NCBI GenBank assembly: GCA_022825725.1
Contig: JAJDWE010000075.1
Span: 1-64,000 of the forward strand
Origin: Gemmatimonadota bacterium
Lineage (GTDB): Bacteria > Gemmatimonadota > Gemmatimonadetes > Palauibacterales > Palauibacteraceae
Direction: 5' to 3'
DNA length: 64,000 nt
Shown here in pieces: positions 48,114-56,107 of this stretch. Position numbers and translations under genes: made by a program. The notes beneath the pieces were generated by a model. It was given only the letters and a program-made list of their open reading frames with translations, searched no databases and had not been told where the DNA came from. Positions within the stretch are counted from its first letter, which is position 1, and each line of letters begins with the position of its first letter.

Positions 48114-50465
48114 ATGTCGACCGAAAACGGCCGGAGGGATTACACGCCACTATGGTTCCTGGGCGCTGCCGCTCTGGTGACCCTGCTGTTCTACCGCGAC
48201 TTCGTCTTCCATCCGGAGCGGCTGATCTCCGGATCGGACATGCTGTTCGAGGGGATCTCCCTGCGGCGCTTCTACGTGGACGAGATCCAGGCGGGCAGGG
48301 GTGTTCCGCTCTGGGTTCCGAACGTGTACGGAGGCATGCCGTTCGTCGGTCTCCTGCCCGGGCCCATCTTCTATCCGTCTACCGTCCTCTACCTCTTGAT
48401 GCCGCTCCACAGGGCCATCGGATGGACGTTCGTCCTGCACACCTTCCTGGGCGGTGCATTCGGCTACTTCCTCGCGCGCTCGTTCCGGTTGCGGCCCTCG
48501 TCCGCCGTCGTGTGCGGGGCTTCGTTCATGCTCACCGGCTACATCACGTCGCACCTCTACGGCGGGCACGATGGGCGGATGTTCGCGATGACCCTCATCC
48601 CCCTCGCGCTCGGACTCCTGAACCGCGCGCTCGAGAGCGGGGAGGCGCGCTGGTTCTGCGGGCTCGCGCTCACCATCGCGGTCCAGGCATTCACGCCCCA
48701 CACGCAGGTGATGTACTTCTCCAGCCTCGTCCTGTCCGCCTTCTTCCTCTTCCATCTCGCCTTCCGCATACTGCGGCCGGGGAAGGGGGGAGGCCACCGA
48801 GCATACGTCCGGCCGGTGGTTGGATTCGCGCTCACGGTCGTCGCCTCCATCGCCCTGGCGGGGCCGCAGTTGTTTCCGGTGCTGGGTCTGCTCGACAACG
48901 TGACACGGGCCGCCGCCGAAACGGGCTACGATTTCGCCGCCTCGTGGGCGTTGCCTCCCCAGGAGGTGACCGCGCTCTTTCTGCCCGATCTCATAGGGTC
49001 CCTCGGGGGGTACTGGGGACAACAGGTGTTCAAGCTGCATACGGAGTACCTCGGATCGGTGCCCCTGGCCCTCGCGATTCTGGGGTTCTCGGCGGGCATC
49101 CGCAGCGGGCTGCCTGCGGAGCAGCGGCGCACCATCGCGTTTCTCGCCGTGGCCGGTCTTGTCGGGGTTCTTTTCGCCCTGGGAGCGGCGACGCCGGTCC
49201 ACCGCATCGCCTATGCCGTGCTCCCCCTCATCGAAAGCCTGCGGGCGCCCGCAATGATGCTCGGGGCCGTGGCGGTGTTCGTGGCCCTGTTGGCCGCGTA
49301 CGGGTGGGAAGCCGTTCTCCACCGGCGAGAGGCGGATGCCCAGGTGTCCTTGATTCCACTCGCACTCGTCGGTGGCCCCATCGTGATCCTTGGACTCTGG
49401 GCCGCTCTCGACCCTCGCGGGCTGGCGAATTTCGTCGTCCTGTCCTGGTATCCGGAAGGCTGGCCGCGGCAACCCGGGGCGAATGCCGTCTCCGCGCTGC
49501 GCGCGAACGGCCTCGTTCTCGTCGTCGGATTCTCGCTCGCCTGGGGCGTCGCCTGGGCGGTCTCGCGCCGCAGCCTTACGCCGTTTGCACTGGTGCCGGT
49601 CCTGGCCTTCGGCGTTCTGGACCTTTGGCGCGTGGACGCCCGCTATCTTCACGTCCAGGTCGCCGAAGCCGCGCTGACCCCCGATCCCGTCGTCAGGGCA
49701 ATCCAGGAACGAGCGGAGACAGGAGAGCGCGTCTGGGCACCGAACCTTGGCGGGCCGGTACGCAACTACGGGCCGAACGAACTGGCTTTCCATCGGATCG
49801 CGTCCGCCACCGGCCGACAGAAGTTCCTCCTGGAGCCGTACTCGGCCCTTGTGGGGGGGATCGCTCCAGACGAGGGACTGGTCCGCGATCCCGTGCGTTC
49901 GCTCCTCAACGTCCGCTACTTCATTGGGACCGCGGCGCAGGAGGGCGTCGAACCTCTCGCGGAGGCTTCCGGCCGCTACCTGTACGGGCTCCCGCCCGGT
50001 TCGGCGTACGCGTTCTTCCCCCGGCAGGTCGAAACGGTGGCGAACCCGTCGGAGGCCGTGGCGCGGACGTGGGAGAACCCCAATCCCGAGGCCCTGTCGG
50101 TGGTGGAGCCGCTCGCGGGCCGGGCTCCGCCCGCTGCGGGGAGGGGCACCGCGGCGATCGTTCGATATGAACCGGATCGGGTCGAGCTCGAGGTCGAAGC
50201 CGAAGAGGCGGGGCTCCTCGCCGTGAGCGAGATCCACGATCCCGGCTGGCGCGCCTTCGTGGATGGTGCGGAGACCGCCGTGTGGCGTACGAACACGGCT
50301 TTCCGCGGTGTGCTGATTCCGGAGGGACGACACCGCCTCACCTTCGAGTACCGGAGTCTGTCCTTTCAAATCGGCGTGTGGACGTGCCTGGTCACGCTGC
50401 TGCTGATTTTGCTTGTGCTTGTGAAGACGCGAACCTCCGGCGGCGAGAACGGTGAAGACGGCTGA
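48114..50465 (+). CDS. YfhO-family membrane protein (putative polyprenyl-linked glycosylation)
   Basis: This large 783-aa protein has about 12 helices and a C-terminal periplasmic domain. The start MSTENGRRDYTPLWFLGAAA leads into LFYRDFVFHPERLISGSDM and WVPNVYGGMPFVG, typical of YfhO-like proteins, which carry out lipoteichoic acid glycosylation in firmicutes. The C-terminus has AVSEIHDPGWRAFVDG, the usual HDPGWRA-like motif, followed by a final helix. The real substrate in a diderm is unknown. It begins one base after the preceding gene's stop. Confidence 0.8.
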   Translation: MSTENGRRDYTPLWFLGAAALVTLLFYRDFVFHPERLISGSDMLFEGISLRRFYVDEIQAGRGVPLWVPNVYGGMPFVGLLPGPIFYPSTVLYLLMPLHRAIGWTFVLHTFLGGAFGYFLARSFRLRPSSAVVCGASFMLTGYITSHLYGGHDGRMFAMTLIPLALGLLNRALESGEARWFCGLALTIAVQAFTPHTQVMYFSSLVLSAFFLFHLAFRILRPGKGGGHRAYVRPVVGFALTVVASIALAGPQLFPVLGLLDNVTRAAAETGYDFAASWALPPQEVTALFLPDLIGSLGGYWGQQVFKLHTEYLGSVPLALAILGFSAGIRSGLPAEQRRTIAFLAVAGLVGVLFALGAATPVHRIAYAVLPLIESLRAPAMMLGAVAVFVALLAAYGWEAVLHRREADAQVSLIPLALVGGPIVILGLWAALDPRGLANFVVLSWYPEGWPRQPGANAVSALRANGLVLVVGFSLAWGVAWAVSRRSLTPFALVPVLAFGVLDLWRVDARYLHVQVAEAALTPDPVVRAIQERAETGERVWAPNLGGPVRNYGPNELAFHRIASATGRQKFLLEPYSALVGGIAPDEGLVRDPVRSLLNVRYFIGTAAQEGVEPLAEASGRYLYGLPPGSAYAFFPRQVETVANPSEAVARTWENPNPEALSVVEPLAGRAPPAAGRGTAAIVRYEPDRVELEVEAEEAGLLAVSEIHDPGWRAFVDGAETAVWRTNTAFRGVLIPEGRHRLTFEYRSLSFQIGVWTCLVTLLLILLVLVKTRTSGGENGEDG

Positions 50466-51435
50466 CGGAGAGGCGGCCGCCGGTTCCAGCGATCCTGGAC
50501 GGTCTCGAGTCACCATGCTCGCCATGGTGGCTTTTCTCCTGGTCTCGCTCGTGGCGGTGGCTCTGGCACTGTCGCGCACCTGGGCTGCCTGGCCGGGCGT
50601 CGCCGAGTCGGCGGGTGCGAACTGGCGCTTCAATCCCGTGTGGCTCGTGGGCGGAGTCGTCTCCTCGGCCGCCGCTCTCTGGGTCGGCGGCGGCCTCTGG
50701 GGCGCCCTTTTTCGGTCGGCCGGTGGACGAGCGGGGATTCCCGAAGCGGCTGCGGCCTGGCTCGGTTCCAACCTGGGCCGGTATGTGCCGGGCAAGATCT
50801 GGCAGGTGACAGGCCTCGTCGGCTACGTCCGGACCCGCGGGGATTCCGGAGCCGGGGCACTCGCGACCCTGTTGGTGTTCCAAAGCGTGATGCTGGTTAC
50901 CGGTGCCGGACTGGGCTGGGCGACACTCGGCTCCAGAGCGTTTCAGGACCTCGGTCTGTGGCCGCTCGTTGTGGGCGTGCTGGGCGTAGCCGTGGCTCTC
51001 GCCCCTCCCACGCTGCGGCTCGTCGTCCGTCTCGGACAGCGGCTGCTCCGGGAACCTGGAGATCCGGGGCCCGTATCAATCCAAGGGAAGATGTTGGCCC
51101 GCACAGCCGTCGGCGGTGTCGCCGTCTGGATATTGCACGGATTCGGATTCTGGGCGCTCCTCCAGGGGCTTGTCGCGGAGAATCCTGTCGATCCCGTCTT
51201 GGCGTGTGGGGTGTTTTCGACGTCGTACGTCGTCGGTTACGTCGCCGTCATCGCCCCCGGTGGGATCATCGTGCGCGAGGGGTCGATCGTCAGCTTGCTG
51301 AGCGTTGTAGCCTCGATTTCGCTTGGACCCGCCGCGGCGCTGGCGCTTGCCGCTCGAGTGTGGGCCACAGCGGCCGAACTCCTTGCGTTCGGCGTCGGGT
51401 TCGCGATCGCCCGGCGGCGACCGCGGACAGGTTGA
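50452..51435 (+). CDS. LPG_synthase_TM/flippase-like integral membrane protein
   Basis: A 327-aa protein with about eight helices in the fold shared by the membrane half of lysylphosphatidylglycerol synthase (MprF) and UPF0104 proteins. Visible motifs are AWLGSNLGRYVPGKIWQVTGLVGY and the conserved VGYVAVIAPGGIIVREGSIVSLL. Such proteins often sit in glycan clusters and may move or modify lipid carriers. GTG at 50452 overlaps the YfhO-type gene by 14 bases. Confidence 0.75.
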   Translation: MKTADGEAAAGSSDPGRSRVTMLAMVAFLLVSLVAVALALSRTWAAWPGVAESAGANWRFNPVWLVGGVVSSAAALWVGGGLWGALFRSAGGRAGIPEAAAAWLGSNLGRYVPGKIWQVTGLVGYVRTRGDSGAGALATLLVFQSVMLVTGAGLGWATLGSRAFQDLGLWPLVVGVLGVAVALAPPTLRLVVRLGQRLLREPGDPGPVSIQGKMLARTAVGGVAVWILHGFGFWALLQGLVAENPVDPVLACGVFSTSYVVGYVAVIAPGGIIVREGSIVSLLSVVASISLGPAAALALAARVWATAAELLAFGVGFAIARRRPRTG

Positions 51436-51472
51436 CGTCAGGCGGCACGAACCCTTGGGAAGGGCACAGCGC

Positions 51473-53101
51473 ATGTCGTTTCGTGACCGGAGTCCACGGG
51501 TCCGCTTCCGGATCGCCCTTCCGATCCTCTTGCTCGTTGCCCCGGTTGTCGGTTGCGGAGGCGGGGACGGCTTGATCGTGGATCCCGACCCGATCCCGAT
51601 ACCCCCAATCAACCATTCGCCCGAGACCACCGTTGCCATTCCGGCACAATCCCTTGTCGTCGGCACGAACGTAACGGTGGACCTCTCGCAGTTTTTCAGG
51701 GACCCGGATGGCGACGCCCTGACATACAGCGCCACGTCATCCGACACGCTCTTCGCGGAAGCGGGGGTGTCCGGCCACCGGCTGATCCTCGTCGCCGTAT
51801 CCCGGGGTGTGGCGGCGGCCGCGATCACGGCCAGCGACGGGAGAGGTGGGGAGGCGCGTCAGTCGTTTCCCGTGACGGTGCCGAACGCGCCGCCGATGGC
51901 CGTGGGCGAGATTGACTCAAGGACGCTTTCGCCGGGGGGCACGGAAACGATTGACCTCTCCCCCTATTTTAGCGATGCGGACGGCGACGCTCTGACGTAC
52001 GGCGCCGCGTCATCCGACACGCTGGTTGTCCGGGTCTCGGTGTCCGTCCATCGGCTGACGCTGGTGGCCGTGTCCCGCGGTGCGGTGGCAGCCACGATCA
52101 CCGCCCGTGACGGGATGGGTGGGGAGGTCCATCGGTCGTTTGCCGTGACCGTTTCAGGGACCGCGCTGAACTCTCCGCCGGTCCCCGTGGGCGAGATCCG
52201 TTCGAGGACGATCGCCACGGGAAGCACGGCTGCGATCGACGTCTCTCGCTACTTCAGCGATGCGGATGGCGATGCTCTGACGTACAGCGCCACGTCATCC
52301 GACGCACTCGTAGCGGAGGCTTCCGTTTCCGGGAGTGAATTGGCCATGGTCGGGGTTTCTCCCGGCGTTGTGGAGACGACCGTGACGGCGCGGGACGACG
52401 AAGATCTCGAAGCTCGGCAGAGCTTCGAATTGACGGTCTGCACGGTTCCCCAGGGCATCCTGCACTGGTGGTCGGCCGACGGAAGTGGTGCCGAGCGTGT
52501 TGGGGGCGTGGACGCGATCCTCGGCGGCGGAGCTACATATGCGCAGGGGATTGTGGGTGACGGTGGCGGAGAGGCCTTCTCCTTTGACGGGGTGGACGCC
52601 ATCGCCCTCGTCCCCGACGCCCCGACGCTCAATCCGGAGGGTCCGTTCACCGTCATGGCGTGGGCTCGAACGGGCCCGGTGCCCAGGCCCAACGGCGCGA
52701 TCGCCGGCAAGGGACACCCCTGGGCGGAGTCCTGGCTGCTCGACACGCACCGGGATCGCTGGAGGGCCGTAATTCGGAACGAAGACGAGCTGAGCACGGC
52801 CGCATACGGCTCGAGGATCGAACCGATGACGTGGACCCATGTAGCCATGAACTGGGACGGCGAGACTTTGACTCTGTATGTGGACGGACAGCCGGTCAAG
52901 GTCGATACGGTCACCTCAATCAACGTGACCGACGCGCCGGTAGGGATCGGCGCCCGAAGCGAGAAGGGCTTCACCGACGACGAACTCCATTTCGAGTTCG
53001 AGGGAGAGATCGACGAAGTGATGTTCTTCGGACGGGCTCTCGGCGAGGAGGAGATAAAGTCGGTGTTCGACAACACCGCCGTTGGCTTCTGCAGTCCCTG
53101 A
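51473..53101 (+). CDS. Lipoprotein with three cadherin-like repeats and a LamG-like domain
   Basis: The 542-aa protein has a signal sequence ending in the lipobox VVGC (Cys27), so it should be anchored in a membrane by lipid. Three repeats of about 85-90 residues follow at about 45-135, 136-225 and 226-320. Each contains DADGDALTYSATSSD-type Ca2+-loop motifs and a sandwich-like end (AVSRGVAAAAITASDG; SFAVTV). From about 325 there is a ConA-like LamG_3 domain (LHWWSADGSGAERVGG; FTVMAWART; WTHVAMNWDGETLTLYVDG). A likely role is surface sugar binding or adhesion. It follows the glycan cluster. Confidence 0.8.
   Translation: MSFRDRSPRVRFRIALPILLLVAPVVGCGGGDGLIVDPDPIPIPPINHSPETTVAIPAQSLVVGTNVTVDLSQFFRDPDGDALTYSATSSDTLFAEAGVSGHRLILVAVSRGVAAAAITASDGRGGEARQSFPVTVPNAPPMAVGEIDSRTLSPGGTETIDLSPYFSDADGDALTYGAASSDTLVVRVSVSVHRLTLVAVSRGAVAATITARDGMGGEVHRSFAVTVSGTALNSPPVPVGEIRSRTIATGSTAAIDVSRYFSDADGDALTYSATSSDALVAEASVSGSELAMVGVSPGVVETTVTARDDEDLEARQSFELTVCTVPQGILHWWSADGSGAERVGGVDAILGGGATYAQGIVGDGGGEAFSFDGVDAIALVPDAPTLNPEGPFTVMAWARTGPVPRPNGAIAGKGHPWAESWLLDTHRDRWRAVIRNEDELSTAAYGSRIEPMTWTHVAMNWDGETLTLYVDGQPVKVDTVTSINVTDAPVGIGARSEKGFTDDELHFEFEGEIDEVMFFGRALGEEEIKSVFDNTAVGFCSP
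51620..52435 (+). repeat. Three tandem repeats of about 270 bp in the lipoprotein gene
   Basis: DNA encoding DADGDALTYxAxSSD occurs three times at about 51705-51745, 51975-52020 and 52258-52305, within repeat units that are also similar elsewhere. The copies have diverged, so they are not very recent. Confidence 0.75.
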
Positions 53102-53147
53102 ACGCCCGCGCGACGCGGCTGGCACTGCGGGATGGTCGCGCTGATCC

Positions 53148-53492
53148 TTATCCGGCCTCCGGCGGGACCAGCGGCTCCAGTCGGTCGATCAGGCCCGGAA
53201 GGTCGTGACAAACCGTTCGCCAGACGAGTTCCAGGTTGATCTCGAAATAGGCATGCACGAGACGATTTCGCATGGCGATGATGTCACGCCACGGGATGTC
53301 CGGGTGAGCCTGCCGCGTACCCCTGTCCACTTGTGCCGCGGCCTCGCCGACGATCTCGATCGCCTTCGTGGCCGAAAAAACGGCTCGCTCGTCTCGCTCG
53401 AAGTCGGCGAATGACATGCCCTCCGTGAACGACAAGGCCTTCCTTGCGGCGAGAAGCATGTCCAGCAGGTATTCGGACTCCTCACGTGGCAT
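53148..53492 (-). CDS. hepT: HepT-type HEPN toxin (DUF86)
   Basis: HepT is an RNase-type HEPN toxin in HEPN/MNT toxin-antitoxin pairs. The 114-aa all-helical protein has the active motif R-x4-H-x-Y at Arg75, His80, Tyr82 (RNRLVHAY), the Tyr being the site that the antitoxin AMPylates in known systems. ATG at 53492 is best, since the frame beyond reads into the antitoxin. It overlaps mntA by 11 bases, as is normal for the pair. Toxicity is inferred from family only. Confidence 0.9.
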   Translation of the reverse strand: MPREESEYLLDMLLAARKALSFTEGMSFADFERDERAVFSATKAIEIVGEAAAQVDRGTRQAHPDIPWRDIIAMRNRLVHAYFEINLELVWRTVCHDLPGLIDRLEPLVPPEAG

Positions 53493-53844
53493 AGACCACC
53501 CTCGCGGACTCCAGTATCTTCTTCCGCCGAATGTAGTTCCGGCTCCTTTCGATCGTTGGACGATGTACCAGATCGACCCGGCGGCGGCACATGTCGGCCA
53601 GTTCACTTCTGATCCTGGCGGCTACGAACAACCCCGGCGTCTGTCCCGGCTTGAAGCGAACGAGGACGTCGATATCGCTGTTCGGCCCGAAGTCGTCGCG
53701 CAGCACCGATCCGAACAGCGCCAACTCCTCCACCCCCCAGCGCTCACAGAAGGCCGCGATTCGGCTCATGGGAACACCCAGACGCGCGGCCAGGCGCTCG
53801 CGGTCCAGCATCTCTGCGGTTCCCGCTCGCACCGAGGCCTCCAT
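53482..53844 (-). CDS. mntA: MntA-type nucleotidyltransferase antitoxin
   Basis: MntA neutralises HepT by transferring AMP groups to it. The 120-aa protein from ATG 53844 has the minimal nucleotidyltransferase motif Gly45-Ser46 and Asp57-x-Asp59 (GSVLRDDFGPNSDIDVLV). A GGAG ribosome site lies eight bases upstream. The ATG overlaps a TAA stop in another frame (TAATG), as if coupled to an earlier gene. The same frame is also open upstream to 54183 and would give a 233-aa chimera carrying an integrase N-terminus. Confidence 0.85.
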   Translation of the reverse strand: MEASVRAGTAEMLDRERLAARLGVPMSRIAAFCERWGVEELALFGSVLRDDFGPNSDIDVLVRFKPGQTPGLFVAARIRSELADMCRRRVDLVHRPTIERSRNYIRRKKILESARVVYAT

Positions 53845-54183
53845 TACGGCAACTCCACGATCTTGAGGCTCTCGACGTCCCGGTCCTCCACGGTTTTGAC
53901 CGCCGCGCCCCCGCGGGTCGCCGCCGTTGCGCACCGTCCGGCTGTTGTCCAGAGCCTGTCGGCGCGCCTCGGCGAGAGTGATCTCGGGATACGGCCCGAG
54001 CCCGACCGAAGTCAGTCGCCCCGCGATCCTGAGGCGCTGACGCCACGTCTTGCTGATTCGGCCGGCCTTCGTCCGGTGCACACGGAGGCTCAGTCCTCGA
54101 CCGCCGCGCCCGTCTCCGTACACGCCCGGACGGTTGACCGTGCGGACGAAGGCGGCGGTGAGGTGCCCAGGTCGTTTCATCAC
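53845..54183 (-). pseudogene. Truncated P4-type integrase, N-terminal arm domain only (DUF4102)
   Basis: Translated from GTG 54183 or ATG 54180, this gives the arm DNA-binding domain of a phage P4-type tyrosine integrase: LTAAFVRTVNRPGVYGDG, LSLRVH, and LTSVGLGPYPEITLAEARRQ, then DNSRTVRNGGDPR. The core-binding and catalytic domains are absent, so the integrase is dead. AAGGA precedes the start, so the remnant may still be translated. It stays open through the mntA frame, either by chance or as a functional fusion. No tRNA or att repeat was recognised beside it. Confidence 0.75.
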
Positions 54184-54200
54184 GCGTTCCTTACCGAATG

Positions 54201-54225
54201 TGTATCACTTGTTGCAACACTACAC
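54201..54225. promoter_or_regulatory. Palindromic element upstream of the integrase remnant
   Basis: TGTTGCAACA (54210-54219) is a perfect 10-bp palindrome flanked by outer GTGTA/TACAC arms (54200-54204 and 54221-54225). It lies upstream of the minus-strand genes, so it might be a toxin-antitoxin operator or an integrase site. Overlapping it, TTGCAA (54212-54217) and TACACT (54234-54239) form a weak plus-strand promoter with a 16-base spacer. Confidence 0.3.
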
Positions 54226-54401
54226 GGGAAGAATACACTACCTGAGTCCACCGCACTAGAATGGCGAGAGAATCGCTATCGGATGGCGTGCTCGCCGGGA
54301 ACCTGGCTCGCGAGCAGGGTGCCACGCCACGTACACCTTTGGCCTCTGTTAAGCCCTGGCGGATGCGGGAGCGGTCCCGGGGGCGATAAATTCCCGGCGC
54401 C

Positions 54402-55193
54402 ATGAGCCCCGACACCTCTTTCCCGGCGTCTCCTGACCCCGAAGACGACCCCGTCGCTCCCGCGGTTCCTGTGGACGGCGAACGCGGCCTCGTCATCCTG
54501 CCCACGTACAACGAGATCGACTCCATCGGCGGGATCGTCGAGCGCGTTCTCGCCCAGGACAGCCGGCTGTCGGTCCTCGTCGTCGACGACGCGTCTCCCG
54601 ACGGGACGGGCGCCCTCGTCGACTCGCTTGCCGCGGCGGATCCGCGCGTGAACGTGCTGCACAGGGAGGGGAAGCTGGGGCTCGGGACCGCCTACATCGC
54701 GGGTTTCCGCTGGGCGCTCGAGCGGGATTTCGAGTGGATCTTCGAGATGGACGCGGACGGGTCGCACGACGCGCGGTATATTACGGACATGATCGCCGCG
54801 GCCGCCCGCTTCGATGTCGTCGTCGGATCCCGCTATACTGCGGGCGTGAACGTCGTCAACTGGCCCATGTCGCGTCTGCTCCTCAGCTACTACGCGAACA
54901 AGTACGCGCGCATCGCCACGGGGCTGCGGCTCGCCGATTCCACGAGCGGCTTCAAGTGCTTCGCGCGCCGCGTGTTGGAGGCGATCGACCTCGACCGCGT
55001 GGGATCGACCGGGTACACGTTCCAGATCGAAATGAACTTCCGCGCTTGGAAGAAGGGGTTCCGCGTCGGGGAAGTCCCCATCGTGTTCACCGATCGTCGC
55101 CTCGGGCAGAGCAAGATGTCGGGAGCGATCGTGCGTGAGGCGGTGTGGCGGGTGTGGGCGCTGCGTCTGCGGTCTCTGATCGGGAGGCTGTGA
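54402..55193 (+). CDS. Polyprenol-monophosphomannose synthase-type GT2
   Basis: A 263-aa DPM1-like GT2 transferase without C-terminal helices. It has GLVILPTYNEIDSIGGIVE, VLVVDDASPDGTGAL, IFEMDADGSHDARYI, VVVGSRYT and FVGEVPIVFTDR-like sequence (FRVGEVPIVFTDRRLGQSKM). It likely makes polyprenyl-phosphate-mannose or a similar donor on the cytoplasmic side. The first 25 residues are a Pro/Asp tail. The stop shares a base with the start of the K+ channel gene (TGATG). Confidence 0.9.
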   Translation: MSPDTSFPASPDPEDDPVAPAVPVDGERGLVILPTYNEIDSIGGIVERVLAQDSRLSVLVVDDASPDGTGALVDSLAAADPRVNVLHREGKLGLGTAYIAGFRWALERDFEWIFEMDADGSHDARYITDMIAAAARFDVVVGSRYTAGVNVVNWPMSRLLLSYYANKYARIATGLRLADSTSGFKCFARRVLEAIDLDRVGSTGYTFQIEMNFRAWKKGFRVGEVPIVFTDRRLGQSKMSGAIVREAVWRVWALRLRSLIGRL

Positions 55194-56107
55194 TGGCCAA
55201 GAACCGGACCATGTCGTACTTCCCGTCCCGGCGAGACCCTCCGCGCCCGGCGATCGACTACGAGACGCACCCGGTCTTCTCGCAGCGGCCGCAGTGGAGG
55301 TGCGAGGCCCACCGCATCATCTTCGGCAACCTGACCCCCGCCGGCCGGCTCTTCGACGTCGTCCTCATCGGTGTCATCCTCGCCAGCGTCGTCGTCGTGA
55401 TGCTGGAGAGCGTGCAGGGATTCGACGTTCGCGTGAACGACACGCTGTGGACGCTCGAATGGGTGTTCACGGCGCTGTTCACGATCGAGTACGTGCTCCG
55501 CCTCATCTCCGCGGAACGCGCCGGCGGATACGCCCGTTCCTTCTTCGGGATTATCGATCTGCTCGCCGTCCTGCCCAACTTCGTGGGGTTGCTGATCCCC
55601 GGAGGACAGGCGCTCGCCGTCATCCGCGTGCTCCGGGTGCTGCGGGTGTTCCGGGTCCTGAAGCTCGCCCAGTTCGTGGGGGGCGAGCGGCTGCTGATCA
55701 ATGCTCTGCGCTCGAGCGCCTACAAGATCGCCGTCTTCATCGTCGCCGTGCTCGTCGTCGTCACGCTCGTGGGCGCGGCGATGTACGTGATCGAGGGAGC
55801 GGAGGCGGGCTTCGACAGCATCCCCCGCGGCGTCTACTGGGCCATCGTGACCGTGACGACGGTGGGGTTCGGCGACATCACGCCCCAGACCACGCCCGGG
55901 CAGATGCTTGCCGCGCTCCTCATGATCCTGGGGTACGGCGTGATCGCCGTCCCGACGGGAATCGTGACGGCCGAGATCACGGGCCGCGAAATGAAGGTGC
56001 GCTCCGCCCGCCCCGCCATGGACCGGCTGTGCCTGCGCTGCGCCTCGCCGGGGCATGACGAGGATGCCACCCACTGCAAGCACTGCGGTTCCGAACTGCT
56101 CGAATGA
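55193..56107 (+). CDS. Voltage-gated K+ channel with C-terminal zinc-ribbon-like motif
   Basis: A six-helix channel of the Kv type, 304 aa. S1-S3 are hydrophobic, S4 carries the regular Arg repeat AVIRVLRVLRVFRVLKLAQF, and the pore has the selectivity filter TTVGFGD (about residues 222-228) followed by S6 (VIAVPTGIVTAEI). After S6 is a short soluble tail with two CxxC pairs (CLRC...CKHC), likely a zinc ribbon. ATG at 55193 or GTG at 55190 are in the same frame. The channel overlaps the methyltransferase gene by four bases. Confidence 0.92.
   Translation: MAKNRTMSYFPSRRDPPRPAIDYETHPVFSQRPQWRCEAHRIIFGNLTPAGRLFDVVLIGVILASVVVVMLESVQGFDVRVNDTLWTLEWVFTALFTIEYVLRLISAERAGGYARSFFGIIDLLAVLPNFVGLLIPGGQALAVIRVLRVLRVFRVLKLAQFVGGERLLINALRSSAYKIAVFIVAVLVVVTLVGAAMYVIEGAEAGFDSIPRGVYWAIVTVTTVGFGDITPQTTPGQMLAALLMILGYGVIAVPTGIVTAEITGREMKVRSARPAMDRLCLRCASPGHDEDATHCKHCGSELLE

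Noticed and set aside
48150-50795. 881-residue minus-strand open frame
   Set aside because: The protein is a low-information Arg/Glu/Gly stretch opposite the YfhO gene, as GC-rich genes often produce. The plus strand shows clear family motifs.
54184-54401. tRNA or attachment site next to the integrase remnant
   Set aside because: I looked for a cloverleaf and for repeat pairs and found none. Without a genome search a distant att copy cannot be excluded.
53368-54405. Plus-strand 345-residue open frame over the HEPN/MNT region
   Set aside because: No domain; it runs opposite well-supported hepT, mntA and the integrase remnant.
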